The notes: generated from the letters alone by a model not told the origin. 64,000 nucleotides of DNA from Borborobacter arsenicus (GCF_003934165.1 NZ_RKST01000008.1:186001-250000), one strand, 5' to 3'. Counted from the first letter of the stretch, positions 1-10,225 are shown. Translations and numbers: made by a program.

Positions 1-422
1 CGGACATGGCACTTCGTCGCCCATTGCCGGATCAGGTCGCGGGTATATTGGCGCTTGACCGTACCGGGGGTGGCCAGGACCGACACCAGGCCTGAGCGAG
101 TCCGCTCCGCCGCCGGCTTTATCGCCGGCACGGTGCCGACGAAAGGATGGCCGGGAAAGGCCTCGCGCAGCGCGTCGATCACCAGTGTGGATGCGGTGTT
201 GCAGGCAATCACGGAGATTTCCGGCTGGAAGCGGTCAAGCAGCCTGCCGAACAGATTGAGGATATGCCCTCGCAAGCCCGGCTCGTCCCAGGCGCCGTAG
301 GGAAAGGCCGCATCGTCGGCGACATAGACGAAGCGCCGGTCCGGCATGAGCACGCGCGCCTCTCGAAGCACTGTGAGGCCGCCGATGCCCGAATCGAACA
401 CCAGCACCGGACGCTCACTCAT
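1..422 (-). CDS. murI: Glutamate racemase (3' end beyond the window)
   Basis: This enzyme converts L-glutamate to D-glutamate for peptidoglycan synthesis in the cytoplasm. Translation from the ATG at 422 gives about 140 residues before the window edge. It shows the family N-terminal signature SGIGGLTVL at residues 11-19 and the first catalytic cysteine in ACNTAST (Cys74). The C-terminal half with the second catalytic cysteine lies outside the window. The start codon overlaps the end of trmJ by 8 bases (ATGAGTGA), so the two genes are probably co-transcribed leftward. Assignment is by motif recognition. Confidence 0.93.
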   Translation of the reverse strand, partial: MSERPVLVFDSGIGGLTVLREARVLMPDRRFVYVADDAAFPYGAWDEPGLRGHILNLFGRLLDRFQPEISVIACNTASTLVIDALREAFPGHPFVGTVPAIKPAAERTRSGLVSVLATPGTVKRQYTRDLIRQWATKCHV

Positions 423-1269
423 TTACGTCATTCCCCGCATCGCCCTCACCATGGATAATTCGATCGGCCATGGCCTTGCGGTCGGGATAGGCCGACCCAC
501 GCGGCTGCTTTGGCGAAAAATAGTCGAGCGAGGACAATATTCCGCGCAGCAGCTTGATCTCCTTTACCGTAAAGCCCGGGCGGGTCAGCACTGCGCGCAC
601 ATTGTCGAGCATTTTTGGCTTTTTGGAGGGCGGCCGGAAATAGCCGCGCACATCAAGTGCCGCCTCCAGATGGTCCAGGAAACCGTGGAGGTGCTCTTTC
701 GAGGCTGGCGTCAATTCCGGACCGGAAAAAGCCGTATCGGTTTCGGATTCCAGCCCTGACTTCATCCATTCATAGGACATCAGCAGGACGGCCTGGGCGA
801 TGTTCAGCGAGGCAAAAGCCGGATTGACGGGGAATGTGACGATCTCGTCGGCAAGGCTGATCTCTTCGTTCGACAAGCCGAACCGTTCGCGGCCAAACAT
901 GATGCCGACCCGCTGGCCGCCGGCATGGCGGGCGTGCAACTGGCGCCCGGACTCCACCGGGCCGCGCACGGGCTTGAAACCGTCGCGCGGTCGTGCCGTG
1001 GTGGCAACCACAAAATTGAGGTCGGTCAGGGCGGAAGGCAGATCATCGAAGACCACGACACCATCGATGACGTGGTCGGCCTTGCTGGCCGCCGCCCTCG
1101 CCTTTTCGCTCGGCCAGCCGTCGCGCGGCGTCACCAGCCGCAATTCCGAAAGACCGAAATTGGCCATGGCGCGCGCCACCATGCCGATATTTTCGCCAAG
1201 CTGCGGCTCGACGAGAATGACCGCCGGTCCCTCCGCAATCATCGGGTTATCGCGATTTGTGCCTGCCAT
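415..1269 (-). CDS. trmJ: tRNA/rRNA 2'-O-methyltransferase, TrmJ (SpoU/TrmH superfamily)
   Basis: This is a SAM-dependent ribose 2'-O-methyltransferase of the SPOUT class; TrmJ methylates position 32 of tRNAs. The 284-residue product has the three knot motifs in order: [14 protein letters not shown] near the N-terminus, [13 protein letters not shown] in the middle and ASLNIAQAV after it, followed by a helical C-terminal extension typical of TrmJ rather than TrmH. I chose the ATG at 1269; an in-frame upstream start at 1305 would add 12 residues that do not look conserved. murI follows with an 8-base overlap. The exact target (tRNA or rRNA) cannot be read from sequence. Confidence 0.85.
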   Translation of the reverse strand: MAGTNRDNPMIAEGPAVILVEPQLGENIGMVARAMANFGLSELRLVTPRDGWPSEKARAAASKADHVIDGVVVFDDLPSALTDLNFVVATTARPRDGFKPVRGPVESGRQLHARHAGGQRVGIMFGRERFGLSNEEISLADEIVTFPVNPAFASLNIAQAVLLMSYEWMKSGLESETDTAFSGPELTPASKEHLHGFLDHLEAALDVRGYFRPPSKKPKMLDNVRAVLTRPGFTVKEIKLLRGILSSLDYFSPKQPRGSAYPDRKAMADRIIHGEGDAGNDVNE

Positions 1270-1350
1270 GTCCGCAACCATTTTTGCCTGGCGGCTTCCT
1301 CGCACAGTTCGCTATGAAACAAAACCGGACAGAGTCCCAATTCGTAGTGT

Positions 1351-1379
1351 TTGCGCACCGTTTGAGGCTTTGCTATACG
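1351..1379 (+). promoter_or_regulatory. Candidate sigma70-type promoter of icd
   Basis: TTGCGC (1351-1356) and TATACG (1374-1379) are separated by exactly 17 bases in the gap between the divergent trmJ and icd genes. Transcription would begin near 1386 and leave a leader of about 58 bases before the icd start. This is pattern matching only. Confidence 0.45.
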
Positions 1380-1443
1380 GGCCTCAACTTCCAGCAGGGC
1401 CTGCGGAACAGCTCGGTTTCCTTTCCAGAATGAGGCACTTTTT

Positions 1444-2658
1444 ATGACCAAGATCAAGGTGGCCAATCCGGTCGTTGAACTCGACGGCGATGAGATGACC
1501 CGTATCATCTGGCAGTTCATCAAGGACAAGCTGATCCATCCCTATCTCGACATCGACCTGAAATATTACGACCTTGGCGTGGAACATCGCGATGCCACAA
1601 ATGATCAGGTCACCATCGATGCAGCCAATGCGATCAAGCAGTATGGCGTCGGCGTAAAATGCGCCACCATTACCCCGGACGAAGCCCGCGTTGAGGAATT
1701 CGGCCTCAAGAAGATGTGGAAGTCGCCCAACGGCACCATCCGCAACATTTTGGGCGGAACCATCTTCCGCGAGCCTATCATCATGAAGAACGTACCGCGC
1801 CTGGTGCCCGGCTGGACCCAGCCGATCATCGTCGGTCGCCACGCCTTCGGCGACCAGTACAAGGCCACCGACTTCAGGTATCCGGGCAAGGGCAAGCTTT
1901 CGATCAAGTTCGTTGGCGATGACGGCCAAACCATCGAACATGAAGTGTTCGACGCGCCGGGCGCCGGCGTTGCCATGGCCATGTACAATCTCGACGAATC
2001 GATCCGCGAATTTGCCCGCGCCTCGCTGAATTACGGTCTGCTGCGTGGCTATCCGGTATATCTGTCGACCAAGAACACCATCCTGAAAGCCTATGACGGA
2101 CGCTTCAAGGACCTGTTCCAGGAAGTCTACGAGAAGGAATTCGAGCAGGAGTTCAAGGCCAAGAAGATCTGGTACGAACACCGCCTGATCGACGATATGG
2201 TGGCCTCCAGCCTGAAGTGGTCGGGCGGTTACGTCTGGGCGTGCAAGAACTATGACGGCGACGTGCAGTCCGACACCGTGGCGCAGGGCTTCGGCTCGCT
2301 CGGCCTGATGACCTCGGTGCTGATGACGCCGGACGGCAAGACGGTGGAAGCCGAAGCTGCCCACGGCACGGTGACGCGTCACTATCGCCAGCACCAGAAG
2401 GGTGAAGAAACCTCGACCAACTCTATCGCCTCGATCTTTGCTTGGACGCGTGGCCTTGCCCATCGCGCCAAGCTGGACGGCAATACAGAACTGGACAAGT
2501 TTGCGCATACGCTAGAGCGCGTCTGCATCCAGACGGTGGAATCCGGTCACATGACCAAGGACCTGTCGCTGCTGATCGGCCCGGACCAGCCTTGGCTTTC
2601 GACCACCGGCTTCCTCGACAAGATCGACGAGAATTTGCAAAAGGCGATGGCCGCCTGA
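1444..2658 (+). CDS. icd: Isocitrate dehydrogenase (NADP+)
   Basis: This enzyme oxidatively decarboxylates isocitrate to 2-oxoglutarate in the TCA cycle and yields NADPH. The 404-residue length and the N-terminus ([14 protein letters not shown]) match the homodimeric, eukaryote-like class of NADP-IDH common in alphaproteobacteria, not the E. coli class. Recognisable parts are the substrate-binding stretch [14 protein letters not shown] near residue 95, the metal-binding YDGDVQSD region, and the [12 protein letters not shown] cofactor segment near residue 305. It is transcribed alone from its own promoter and ends in a strong terminator. Confidence 0.97.
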   Translation: MTKIKVANPVVELDGDEMTRIIWQFIKDKLIHPYLDIDLKYYDLGVEHRDATNDQVTIDAANAIKQYGVGVKCATITPDEARVEEFGLKKMWKSPNGTIRNILGGTIFREPIIMKNVPRLVPGWTQPIIVGRHAFGDQYKATDFRYPGKGKLSIKFVGDDGQTIEHEVFDAPGAGVAMAMYNLDESIREFARASLNYGLLRGYPVYLSTKNTILKAYDGRFKDLFQEVYEKEFEQEFKAKKIWYEHRLIDDMVASSLKWSGGYVWACKNYDGDVQSDTVAQGFGSLGLMTSVLMTPDGKTVEAEAAHGTVTRHYRQHQKGEETSTNSIASIFAWTRGLAHRAKLDGNTELDKFAHTLERVCIQTVESGHMTKDLSLLIGPDQPWLSTTGFLDKIDENLQKAMAA

Positions 2659-2687
2659 GCAGTTTCAGGCTCAAGTCAAAACAAAGA

Positions 2688-2714
2688 AAAGCCCGCTGCA
2701 AGGCGGGCTTTTTT
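2688..2714 (+). terminator. Rho-independent terminator after icd, probably bidirectional
   Basis: A perfect 9-bp stem AAAGCCCGC (2688-2696) / GCGGGCTTT (2703-2711) with a 6-base loop runs into six T residues (2709-2714). The A-rich left flank makes it usable on the minus strand too, where it lies about 60 bases past the alaS stop. Confidence 0.9.
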
Positions 2715-2775
2715 GTGTCCGGGGGCCGAAATTTTTCGTCTCCAATGCAGTTCTATAAAATTTCGCCGCCCTGCG

Positions 2776-5442
2776 TCAGGCAGCCTGCATTGCAGCCTTG
2801 ACCGCGGCAATGGCAGCGTCGGCCTTGCCGGCATCCGGTCCGCCAGCCTGGGCCATATCGGGGCGACCGCCGCCGCCCTGCCCGCCGAGCGCGGCCGAGG
2901 CGACGCGGACCAGGTCCACAGCGCTGAAGCGCTTGGTCAGGTCATCGGTGACGCCGACGACGACGCTTGCCTTGCCATCCTCGCCTGCCCCAACGAATAC
3001 GACGACGCCGGAGCCGAGCGAGCTCTTGCCGGCATCCGCCAGCGGCTTGAGATCGCGCGGCGATACCCCGGAAACCGATTTGCCAAGGAAACCGACGCCG
3101 GCAACCGTCTCGCCCTCGCCTGCAGCGCCGTTGGGGGAGGAACCGCCGAGCGCCAGCTTCTTGCGCGCGTCGACCAAATCCTTCTCCAGCTTGCGGCGCT
3201 CTTCCAGAACAGCCTCCAAGCGTGCCACTGCATCGGCCGGCGAAACCTTGAGTGCCGCCGCTACTGCCTTCAACCGCCGGTCCTGCTCATCCAGATGGCG
3301 GCGCGCGGCCTCGCCGGTCAGCGCTTCGATCCGGCGCACTCCAGAGGCCACCGCACCTTCCGATACCACGCGGACAAGACCGATATCGCCGGTCGCGTTC
3401 ACATGCGTGCCGCCGCAGAGCTCGACCGAATAGGGCTTGCCCTGTTTGTCGCCATGCAGCCCGGTTCCCATGGAAACCACGCGCACCTCGTCGCCATATT
3501 TTTCGCCGAACAGCGCCATTGCGCCCTCGGCGATGGCGTCGTCGACGCTCATCAGGCGGGTCGTGACCGGGGTGTTTTGCACGACGATCTCATTGGCCAT
3601 CGCTTCGACGCGCTCAAGCTCCTCGGCCGAAATCGGCTTTGGATGCGAAAAGTCGAAACGCAGCCGCTCGGGCGCCACCAAAGACCCCTTCTGCGCAACA
3701 TGGGTGCCAAGCACCTCGCGCAGCGCTTCATGCACAAGATGTGTCGCAGAATGGTTGGAGCGAAGCCGTGCCCGCCTTGCGTGGTCGACCTGCATGGCAA
3801 CCGATGCATTCGTCGTTACTTTGCCTTTGGTGACGCGGCCGGAATGGACAAAAAGCCCGTCGCCCTTCTTCTGCGTGTCGGTGATCTCGATTGCGAAACC
3901 CTCGCCCGACATGGTGCCGGTATCGCCCATCTGGCCACCGGACTCGCCATAGAACGGCGTCTGGTTGACGATGATGCGGACCTCGTCGCCGGCCTCGGCA
4001 GCGTCCACTTCGGCCCCATCCTTCACCAGAGCCTGGACGATGCCCTCGGCCTCTTCGGTGTCGTAACCCAGGAATTCCGTAGCGCCGGTCTTTTCCTTGA
4101 CCGAGAACCAGATGGTTTCAGTGGCAGCTTCGCCCGAACCAGCCCAGCTTGCGCGGGCTTCGGCCTTCTGGCGCTGCATGGCCGCATTGAAACTGTCGAG
4201 ATCAACCGAAATATCACGCTGGCGCAGCGCATCCTGGGTGAGATCGAGCGGGAAACCGTAAGTGTCATAGAGCTTGAAGGCGGTCTCGCCATCGAGGCGA
4301 TCCCCGCTGCCGAGCGTTTCGGTGGCATCGGACAGCAAGGTGAGACCGCGCGCCAGGGTCTTGCGGAAGCGGGTTTCCTCAAGCTTCAGCGTCTCGGTGA
4401 TCAACGGCTGGCCGCGCACGAGTTCCGGATAGGCCTGGCCCATCTCGCGAACGAGGGCGGGAACCAGGCGCCACATCAGCGGCTCGGAGGCACCCAGCAA
4501 TTGTGCATGGCGCATCGCACGGCGCATGATACGGCGCAGCACATAGCCACGGCCCTCATTCGAGGGCAGCACACCATCGGCGATCAGGAAGCTTGACGCG
4601 CGCAGATGGTCTGCAATGACGCGGTGGCTGGCGCGATTCTTGCCTTCGGCCTTGACGCCGGTTGCCTCTTCGGAAGCGCGGATCAGCGCCCTGAACAGGT
4701 CGATGTCGTAATTGTCATGCACGCCCTGCATGACGGCGGCGATGCGCTCGAGCCCCATGCCAGTGTCGATCGAGGGGCGCGGCAGGGTAATGCGCTCCTC
4801 CTTCGTCACCTGCTCATACTGCATGAAGACGAGGTTCCAGATCTCGATGAAACGATCGCCGTCTTCATCCGGGCTTCCTGGAGGCCCGCCGGGAATATGT
4901 TCGCCGTGGTCGTAGAAGATTTCCGAGCAGGGACCGCAGGGGCCGGTATCGCCCATCGCCCAGAAATTATCGCTGGTCGCGATACGGATGATCTTTTCTT
5001 CCGGCAGGCCGGCGACCTTCTTCCAGAAACCCGCCGCCTCGTCGTCGGTGTGATAGACGGTAACCAGCAGCCTTTCACGATCCAGGCCGAACTCCTTGGT
5101 AATCAGGTTCCAGGCAAGCTCGATGGCATGCTCCTTGAAATAGTCGCCAAAGGAGAAATTGCCGAGCATTTCAAAGAATGTGTGGTGGCGTGCTGTGTAG
5201 CCGACATTGTCGAGGTCATTGTGCTTGCCGCCGGCACGCACGCATTTTTGCGAGGTCGTGGCGCGCGAATAGCTGCGGCTTTCAAGCCCGGTGAAGACAT
5301 TCTTGAATTGCACCATTCCGGCATTGACGAACATCAGCGTCGGATCGTTGCGCGGCACCAACGGGCTTGAGGGCACGACCTCATGGCCGTCCTTTCGGAA
5401 GTAATCGAGGAATGTCGACCGGATTTCGTTTACGCCACTCAT
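2776..5442 (-). CDS. alaS: Alanine--tRNA ligase
   Basis: This cytoplasmic enzyme charges tRNA-Ala and edits mischarged Ser/Gly. The 888-residue length is normal for full-length AlaRS. The class II catalytic domain begins at the N-terminus ([15 protein letters not shown], then [14 protein letters not shown]). The editing domain has the zinc motifs HSATHLVH and CGGTH, and the C-Ala dimerisation domain ends with a glycine-rich [16 protein letters not shown] stretch. The ATG at 5442 starts the conserved [11 protein letters not shown] and has AAGGG upstream; longer in-frame starts add unrelated sequence. It lies downstream of recA on the same strand, separated by 382 bases that contain a RIME-like element. 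Confidence 0.98.
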   Translation of the reverse strand: MSGVNEIRSTFLDYFRKDGHEVVPSSPLVPRNDPTLMFVNAGMVQFKNVFTGLESRSYSRATTSQKCVRAGGKHNDLDNVGYTARHHTFFEMLGNFSFGDYFKEHAIELAWNLITKEFGLDRERLLVTVYHTDDEAAGFWKKVAGLPEEKIIRIATSDNFWAMGDTGPCGPCSEIFYDHGEHIPGGPPGSPDEDGDRFIEIWNLVFMQYEQVTKEERITLPRPSIDTGMGLERIAAVMQGVHDNYDIDLFRALIRASEEATGVKAEGKNRASHRVIADHLRASSFLIADGVLPSNEGRGYVLRRIMRRAMRHAQLLGASEPLMWRLVPALVREMGQAYPELVRGQPLITETLKLEETRFRKTLARGLTLLSDATETLGSGDRLDGETAFKLYDTYGFPLDLTQDALRQRDISVDLDSFNAAMQRQKAEARASWAGSGEAATETIWFSVKEKTGATEFLGYDTEEAEGIVQALVKDGAEVDAAEAGDEVRIIVNQTPFYGESGGQMGDTGTMSGEGFAIEITDTQKKGDGLFVHSGRVTKGKVTTNASVAMQVDHARRARLRSNHSATHLVHEALREVLGTHVAQKGSLVAPERLRFDFSHPKPISAEELERVEAMANEIVVQNTPVTTRLMSVDDAIAEGAMALFGEKYGDEVRVVSMGTGLHGDKQGKPYSVELCGGTHVNATGDIGLVRVVSEGAVASGVRRIEALTGEAARRHLDEQDRRLKAVAAALKVSPADAVARLEAVLEERRKLEKDLVDARKKLALGGSSPNGAAGEGETVAGVGFLGKSVSGVSPRDLKPLADAGKSSLGSGVVVFVGAGEDGKASVVVGVTDDLTKRFSAVDLVRVASAALGGQGGGGRPDMAQAGGPDAGKADAAIAAVKAAMQAA

Positions 5443-5675
5443 ATCATTGCCCTTGCGAGATACCTGCTGATACCGCCAGAACGCCGAAGCTCTGACGGAT
5501 CGCTTTTGGCTGCCCCATTCCTTGTTCAAGCATCGGGCTGAAACCCGCTTCGCACTTTTCGATCCAACGCTCTAGCAGAAAATTGACAGAGCCTTTTAGC
5601 CGCCGCGCCCTACCCTGTCCATAACGGCAAAAGCCGGCAAAGGCTGGAATTTCTTCATCATTCAAACGCAAAATC

Positions 5676-5693
5676 GCCGACCCTTGGGCCGGC
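5676..5693 (-). terminator. Weak hairpin, possible recA terminator
   Basis: GCCGACCC-TT-GGGCCGGC forms an 8-bp stem with one A-C mismatch. On the minus strand it is followed by GATTTTGCG, a poor U-tract. It lies about 130 bases beyond the recA stop, on the far side of the RIME-like element. The rest of the alaS-recA gap (5443-5722) holds no gene I can support. Confidence 0.3.
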
Positions 5694-5722
5694 GGTCAAA
5701 ATTGCGCGAAGGAGCGAGGCCT

Positions 5723-5826
5723 AGAGCAGCGGGCGTTCTGACGAACGCGTGCCCCGCTGCTCCAGTTGGCTTCTTTAGCCGCATTTGTGCAACGTCAGAC
5801 GACTCCGTCTGACTGCAAAATGCTCT
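5723..5826 (+). repeat. RIME-like two-palindrome element, copy A
   Basis: About 104 bases made of two imperfect palindromes. The first (5723-5763) has outer arms AGCAGCGGG / CCCGCTGCT and an inner GCGTTC-TGAC-GAACGC hairpin. The second (5781-5823) has outer arms GCATTTGTGC / GCAAAATGC and inner arms GTCAGACG / CGTCTGAC. Three related copies occur at 10346, 27035 and 38082 in the same orientation. The layout matches Rhizobium-specific intergenic mosaic elements. Its right end contains the recA stop codon. Confidence 0.8.
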
Positions 5827-6910
5827 AAACTGCGCCGGCTTCATCCTCGAAGCCGCTGTCAGGACCGCCTTCGAGGAACTTCTCGGCGATCAGCCCGGCA
5901 TTCTGCCGCAGCGCCAGTTCAATCTCCTGAGCCGTGTCAGGATTGTCGCGCAGGAACATCTTGGCATTCTCCCTGCCCTGGCCGAGACGCTGTGAATTGT
6001 AGGAGAACCAAGCGCCCGACTTTTCGACGACGCCGGCCTTCACGCCCAGATCGACGAGTTCACCGGTCTTGGAAACACCCTCGCCATACATGATGTCGAA
6101 CTCGACCTGCTTGAACGGGGGCGCCAGCTTGTTCTTGACCACTTTCACACGGGTCTGGTTGCCGACGACCTCGTCGCGATCCTTGACCGAACCGATGCGA
6201 CGAATGTCCAACCGCACCGAGGCATAGAATTTCAGCGCATTGCCGCCCGTCGTGGTTTCGGGCGAACCGAACATGACGCCGATCTTCATGCGGATCTGAT
6301 TGATGAAGATGACCATGGTGTTGGAGCGCGAAATGGACGCCGTCAGCTTGCGCAATGCCTGGCTCATCAGGCGAGCTTGCAGGCCAGGCAGGGAATCGCC
6401 CATCTCGCCCTCGATCTCGGCACGCGGGGTCAGTGCTGCAACTGAATCGACGACCAGCACATCAACGGCGCCCGAGCGGACCAGCGTGTCGCAGATCTCC
6501 AGCGCCTGCTCGCCCGTGTCGGGCTGCGAGATCAGGAGGTTTTCGAGATCGACCCCCAGCTTGCGGGCATAGACCGGGTCCAGCGCATGTTCGGCATCGA
6601 CGAAGGCGCAGATGCCGCCCTTCTTCTGCGCTTCCGCCACGGTATGCAGGGCAAGCGTGGTCTTGCCCGAGCTTTCCGGGCCGTAAATCTCGATGATGCG
6701 GCCGCGCGGCAACCCGCCCACGCCGAGCGCGATGTCGAGGCCCAGCGATCCGGTCGGGATGGTTTCTATCTCGACGATCTTCTCGTTTGCGCCCAGGCGC
6801 ATGATCGAGCCCTTGCCGAAAGCGCGCTCTATCTGGGAAAGCGCGGCATCCAGAGCCTTTGATTTGTCCACCGATTTATCCTCTACAAGCCGCAGTGAAT
6901 TCTGAGCCAT
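5825..6910 (-). CDS. recA: Recombinase RecA
   Basis: RecA forms filaments on single-stranded DNA, drives homologous recombination and triggers LexA self-cleavage. The 361-residue protein has Walker [10 protein letters not shown] at residues 77-85, the [10 protein letters not shown] segment, a Walker B-type [10 protein letters not shown] and the L2/ATP-cap motif [14 protein letters not shown]. The acidic C-terminal tail is present. The TAG stop lies in the terminal TAGAGCATTTTG of the RIME-like copy A, so the last codons abut the repeat. A LexA-type box overlaps its promoter. The start has AAGGGG upstream. Confidence 0.99.
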   Translation of the reverse strand: MAQNSLRLVEDKSVDKSKALDAALSQIERAFGKGSIMRLGANEKIVEIETIPTGSLGLDIALGVGGLPRGRIIEIYGPESSGKTTLALHTVAEAQKKGGICAFVDAEHALDPVYARKLGVDLENLLISQPDTGEQALEICDTLVRSGAVDVLVVDSVAALTPRAEIEGEMGDSLPGLQARLMSQALRKLTASISRSNTMVIFINQIRMKIGVMFGSPETTTGGNALKFYASVRLDIRRIGSVKDRDEVVGNQTRVKVVKNKLAPPFKQVEFDIMYGEGVSKTGELVDLGVKAGVVEKSGAWFSYNSQRLGQGRENAKMFLRDNPDTAQEIELALRQNAGLIAEKFLEGGPDSGFEDEAGAV

Positions 6911-6965
6911 GATACATTACCCCTTGGACGTCAATGAAGGCCGGGCGCACCGGAATATCGTTCAA

Positions 6966-6994
6966 TATGTACTCTTTTTGTTCCTTCCTTACAA
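6966..6994 (-). promoter_or_regulatory. recA promoter with overlapping LexA (SOS) box
   Basis: Read on the minus strand, -35 TTGTAA (6989-6994) and -10 TACATA (6966-6971) are spaced by 17 bases. Between and overlapping them is GTAC-N7-GTTC on the plus strand (6969-6983), one mismatch from the alphaproteobacterial SOS box GTTC-N7-GTTC. The start codon is about 55 bases downstream. The position between the core promoter hexamers is what a LexA repressor site needs. Confidence 0.6.
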
Positions 6995-7169
6995 GAGGAG
7001 CAAGTTATTGAAAAATAACATCTTTCAAATTTTGTTCTGCTTTTATTCCAATGAGTGCGGGGCATGTATCCAGTGATCATTGGGGGAGTTTTTCTTCTCG
7101 CCAGGCAACGAATCGCCCGTCGAGCCCCGGCCTTGCAGGCCCGTGCCGCCTGCAGCGACAGGGCAAATC

Positions 7170-7493
7170 CTATTTTCCGGCCCTTAACCCGGCCTCATAG
7201 GCCTTGCGGGCCCAGACCGCCATCTCGTCAGGATCGTCGAGGGCACTGTCCGGGACGCTCCAATAGGGCATGGCGACGTTCTTGCCATGCCGCGATCCCG
7301 TATAGGTCCATTGCCTGCAACCGGCGGCCAGGAAATCCGGTGTGCTTTCCTGATCGGCCTTGAGCATCAATTCGCCGCGCAGTTCGATCGCCACGATGAC
7401 GCCGTCAAAATAGATGCCCTTGCCACCGAATAGCTTTCGAACGCTGACTGGCCCAAGGCCGGCAAAAAGATCGGCAATATCGGCTTCGGTCAT
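7170..7493 (-). CDS. TfoX N-terminal domain protein
   Basis: A 107-residue protein consisting of one TfoX N-terminal domain: an early helix (ADIADLFAGLGPVSVRKLFG), the family GGKGIYFDG turn, a LMLKAD strand and a C-terminal helix ending in ARKAYEAGL. TfoX is a competence regulator in gammaproteobacteria, but stand-alone N-terminal domain proteins like this are widespread and of unknown function. I chose the ATG at 7493 because the family starts at MTEADI; an ATG at 7526 would add 11 residues. It is divergent from the GFA gene. Confidence 0.75.
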   Translation of the reverse strand: MTEADIADLFAGLGPVSVRKLFGGKGIYFDGVIVAIELRGELMLKADQESTPDFLAAGCRQWTYTGSRHGKNVAMPYWSVPDSALDDPDEMAVWARKAYEAGLRAGK

Positions 7494-7590
7494 TGCCTGG
7501 CCCTTGCATTCATACAAATTAGTCATCCGGCATTTCCCAAGCGAGGCGCGGTTGCTTGCGTGACTGCCGGACATGAAAAGGTAAGCACCT

Positions 7591-8088
7591 ATGACAATGC
7601 TTCTCAAGGGTTCATGTCGTTGCGGCGCCGTTCACTTCAGCGTCGAGAGCCATACGCCAGTGCCGTACCAGCTTTGCTATTGCTCTATCTGCCGCAAGCA
7701 GCAGGGCGGCGGTGGCTACGCCATCAATCTTGGCGCCGATGCGGAAACGTTGCAGATCGATGGCGAAGAACATCTTGGGTTGTTCCAAGCCACCATCCAG
7801 GATGACGAGCGGCCGGTTTGCGAAATATCGAGCGGCGAGCGGCGGTTTTGTCGGGAATGCGGAAGCGCGCTGTGGCTCTATGATCCGACCTGGCCTGATC
7901 TCGTGCACCCCTTTGCTTCCGCAATCGATACAGAACTGCCTATCGCACCCGACCGTGTCCACCTAATGCTGAAGTACAAGGCCTCGTGGGTCGAGCCCGA
8001 GATCAGGCCCGGCGACAAGGCTTTCGATCTCTATCCGGCGGAATCGATTGCTGATTGGCACAAGCGTATGGGGCTGTGGGTGGACTGA
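7591..8088 (+). CDS. GFA/CENP-V family zinc protein
   Basis: A 165-residue single-domain protein of the glutathione-dependent formaldehyde-activating enzyme (Gfa) family. The zinc-binding cysteines are in place: CRCG near residue 9, CYCSICR near residue 29 and FCRECGS near residue 86. Most family members have no tested activity; the founding enzyme's role in S-hydroxymethylglutathione formation has been questioned, so only the fold and metal binding are claimed. A second possible start lies two codons downstream. Confidence 0.8.
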   Translation: MTMLLKGSCRCGAVHFSVESHTPVPYQLCYCSICRKQQGGGGYAINLGADAETLQIDGEEHLGLFQATIQDDERPVCEISSGERRFCRECGSALWLYDPTWPDLVHPFASAIDTELPIAPDRVHLMLKYKASWVEPEIRPGDKAFDLYPAESIADWHKRMGLWVD

Positions 8089-8101
8089 TCCCGACGCCTG
8101 C

Positions 8102-8488
8102 TCAAGCCGCGCCGGCAGCCCTCGCCTCTGCAAGCTGCTTGAGGTCAGCAGGCTTCAACTCAACCGATTCGCCACAGCCGCAGGCCGAGCTCTGGTTGGG
8201 GTTGGTGAAGGTAAAGCCGGTGCGAAGCTGGGTCGCCTCGAAATCCATGACGGTGCCGAAAAGAAACAACGCCGCCTCAGGCGCGACATAGACATGCGCG
8301 CCGTCGCGCTCGATATGGTCGTCCTTGGGATTGGGTTCGGTGACCAGGTCTACGGTGTATTCCATCCCCGCGCAGCCGCCCTTCTTGATGCCCAGGCGGA
8401 TGCCGGCGGCATTGTCGCGTGCAGCCATAATCTCGCGCACGCGCTCGGCGGCCTTTTCTGTCATGCTGATGACGGCAAAACGTCCCAT
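8102..8488 (-). CDS. sufA: Iron-sulfur cluster carrier SufA (HesB/IscA family)
   Basis: An A-type carrier that receives Fe-S clusters from the SufBCD scaffold and passes them to apoproteins. The 128-residue protein has the three conserved cysteines in the usual context: GGCAGMEY and the C-terminal ACGCGES. Start at ATG 8488 is supported by GGAG six bases upstream; a GTG four codons earlier is less likely. It is the last gene of the leftward nifS-suf operon, about 100 bases after sufT, and ends 13 bases from the convergent GFA gene. Confidence 0.92.
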   Translation of the reverse strand: MGRFAVISMTEKAAERVREIMAARDNAAGIRLGIKKGGCAGMEYTVDLVTEPNPKDDHIERDGAHVYVAPEAALFLFGTVMDFEATQLRTGFTFTNPNQSSACGCGESVELKPADLKQLAEARAAGAA

Positions 8489-8585
8489 ATCCTGCTCCAC
8501 TCTGCGCAGGTTAAAGGCCTGCGGAATGACTCTGCCCTAAGATGGTGAATATTTGCCGAGGGCGCAAGTCGTCCGTCTGTCGGCG

Positions 8586-8975
8586 TCAATACCACCCGAC
8601 CGCAATCTGCGCTTCCTCGGACATGCGATCAGGCGTCCATGGCGGATCAAAGGTCATGGTGACCTCGACGTCCGAAACGCCTTCCACCGCACCTACGGCA
8701 TTCTGCACCCAGCCAGGCATCTCGCCGGCCACGGGACAGCCGGGTGCGGTCAGCGTCATCTCGATCTTGACGGAGCGGTCGTCCTCGATGTCGATCTTGT
8801 AGACAAGGCCGAGTTCATAAATATCGGCCGGGATTTCCGGGTCATAGACGGTTTTCAGTGCAGCGACGATGTCGTCGGTCAGCCGCGCCAGCTCATCGGC
8901 AGGAATGGCCGATGCCGAAGGTGCGCTTGCGCTTTGCCCTTCCGGTGCGGTTTGCTTCGTCGCTGTATCATCCAT
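8586..8975 (-). CDS. sufT: SUF system assembly protein SufT (MIP18/DUF59 family)
   Basis: SufT helps mature Fe-S proteins. The 129-residue protein has a low-complexity N-terminus of about 30 residues followed by the DUF59 core: VYDPEIPADIYELGLVYKI, then TAPGCPVA with the conserved cysteine and a final TFDPPWTPDRM. The ATG at 8975 lies six bases past the sufS stop; an alternative GTG at 8984 would overlap that stop. Tight spacing places it in the suf operon. Confidence 0.88.
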   Translation of the reverse strand: MDDTATKQTAPEGQSASAPSASAIPADELARLTDDIVAALKTVYDPEIPADIYELGLVYKIDIEDDRSVKIEMTLTAPGCPVAGEMPGWVQNAVGAVEGVSDVEVTMTFDPPWTPDRMSEEAQIAVGWY

Positions 8976-8980
8976 GATGT

Positions 8981-10225
8981 TCACCCGAAGAATTTACGTG
9001 CCTTTTCAAGCGCTTCAGCCAGGACATCGACTTCGGCCCTGGTATTGTACATGCCGAAAGAAGCCCGGCAGGTGGAGGTCACGCCAAAACGCTTCAATAG
9101 CGGTTGCGCGCAATGTGTGCCGGCCCGCACGGCCACGCCGGCCCGGTCGATCACCATCGACACGTCATGGGCATGGATGCCCTGCAGCTCGAAGGAGACG
9201 ATGGCACCCTTGTCGGGCGCATCGCCGATGATGCGCAGCGAATTGATGGCGCGCAGCCGCTCATGCGCATAAATCTTGAGATCAGCCTCATGCGCAGCAA
9301 TCGCCTCGCGGCCGACCTTTTCCATATAATCCAGTGCTGCACCTAGCCCGATGGCCTGGACGATCGGCGGCGTGCCAGCCTCGAAGCGGTGCGGCGGATC
9401 GTTATAGGTAACCTTGTCTTCGGTCACCTCCTCGATCATCTCGCCGCCGCCCATGAAGGGCCGCATGCGCTCCAGCATCTCCTTCTTGCCATAGAGCACG
9501 CCGATACCGCTCGGCCCATAGACCTTGTGGCCAGTGAAGACGAAGAAGTCGCAGCCGAGATCCTGCACGTCTATCGGCATATGGACCGCGCTCTGACTGC
9601 CATCAACCAGAACCGGTATGCCGCGCTGATGCGCAATGCGACATATCTCCTTGATCGGCGTGATGGTGCCCAGCGCATTCGACATATGGGTGATCGCGAC
9701 CAGCCGTGTGCGGTCTGTCAGGCTTCTTTCGAAATCCTCGATATGAAGCGCGCCGGAATCATCAACGGGTACCCAGACCAGCTTCGCGCCCTGCCGCTCA
9801 CGGATGAAGTGCCATGGCACGATGTTGGAATGGTGCTCCATGATAGAAAGCACGATCTCGTCGCCTTCGCCGATATTCGGCATGCCGAAGCCATAAGCGA
9901 CGGTGTTGATGCCGGCCGTCGAATTGGAGGTGAAGACGATCTCGTCGATGCTTGCCGCATTGAGGAAGCGGCGCGCCGATTCGCGCGCCTTCTCATAGGC
10001 ATCGGTGGCCGCATTCGACAGGAAATGCAGCCCGCGATGGACATTGGCATATTCTTGCGAATAGGCGTGCTGGATGGCGGCCAGCACAACTTGCGGCTTT
10101 TGGGCCGACGCGCCGTTGTCGAGATAGACCAGCGGCTTGCCATAGACCTCGCGCGACAGGATCGGGAAGTCGCGGCGTATCGCCTCGACGTCATAAGGGA
10201 TGGTAAAGGTTTTTTGGTCCATCAT
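8981..10225 (-). CDS. sufS: Cysteine desulfurase SufS (group II)
   Basis: A PLP enzyme that removes sulfur from cysteine for Fe-S cluster building. The 414-residue protein has the PLP lysine in TGHKVYGPSG (Lys234) and the catalytic cysteine in the short group II loop RAGTHCAQPL (Cys372). ATG ATG at 10225/10222 gives two possible starts one codon apart. It follows sufD after a 231-base gap containing RIME-like copy B. No SufE or SufU gene is present here, although group II enzymes normally need such a sulfur acceptor. Confidence 0.95.
   Translation of the reverse strand: MMDQKTFTIPYDVEAIRRDFPILSREVYGKPLVYLDNGASAQKPQVVLAAIQHAYSQEYANVHRGLHFLSNAATDAYEKARESARRFLNAASIDEIVFTSNSTAGINTVAYGFGMPNIGEGDEIVLSIMEHHSNIVPWHFIRERQGAKLVWVPVDDSGALHIEDFERSLTDRTRLVAITHMSNALGTITPIKEICRIAHQRGIPVLVDGSQSAVHMPIDVQDLGCDFFVFTGHKVYGPSGIGVLYGKKEMLERMRPFMGGGEMIEEVTEDKVTYNDPPHRFEAGTPPIVQAIGLGAALDYMEKVGREAIAAHEADLKIYAHERLRAINSLRIIGDAPDKGAIVSFELQGIHAHDVSMVIDRAGVAVRAGTHCAQPLLKRFGVTSTCRASFGMYNTRAEVDVLAEALEKARKFFG

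Noticed and set aside
2713-4596. A 627-codon open frame on the plus strand opposite alaS
   Set aside because: It lies wholly within the strongly supported alaS gene, has no recognisable domain and is rich in the composition expected from the complement of a GC-rich coding region.
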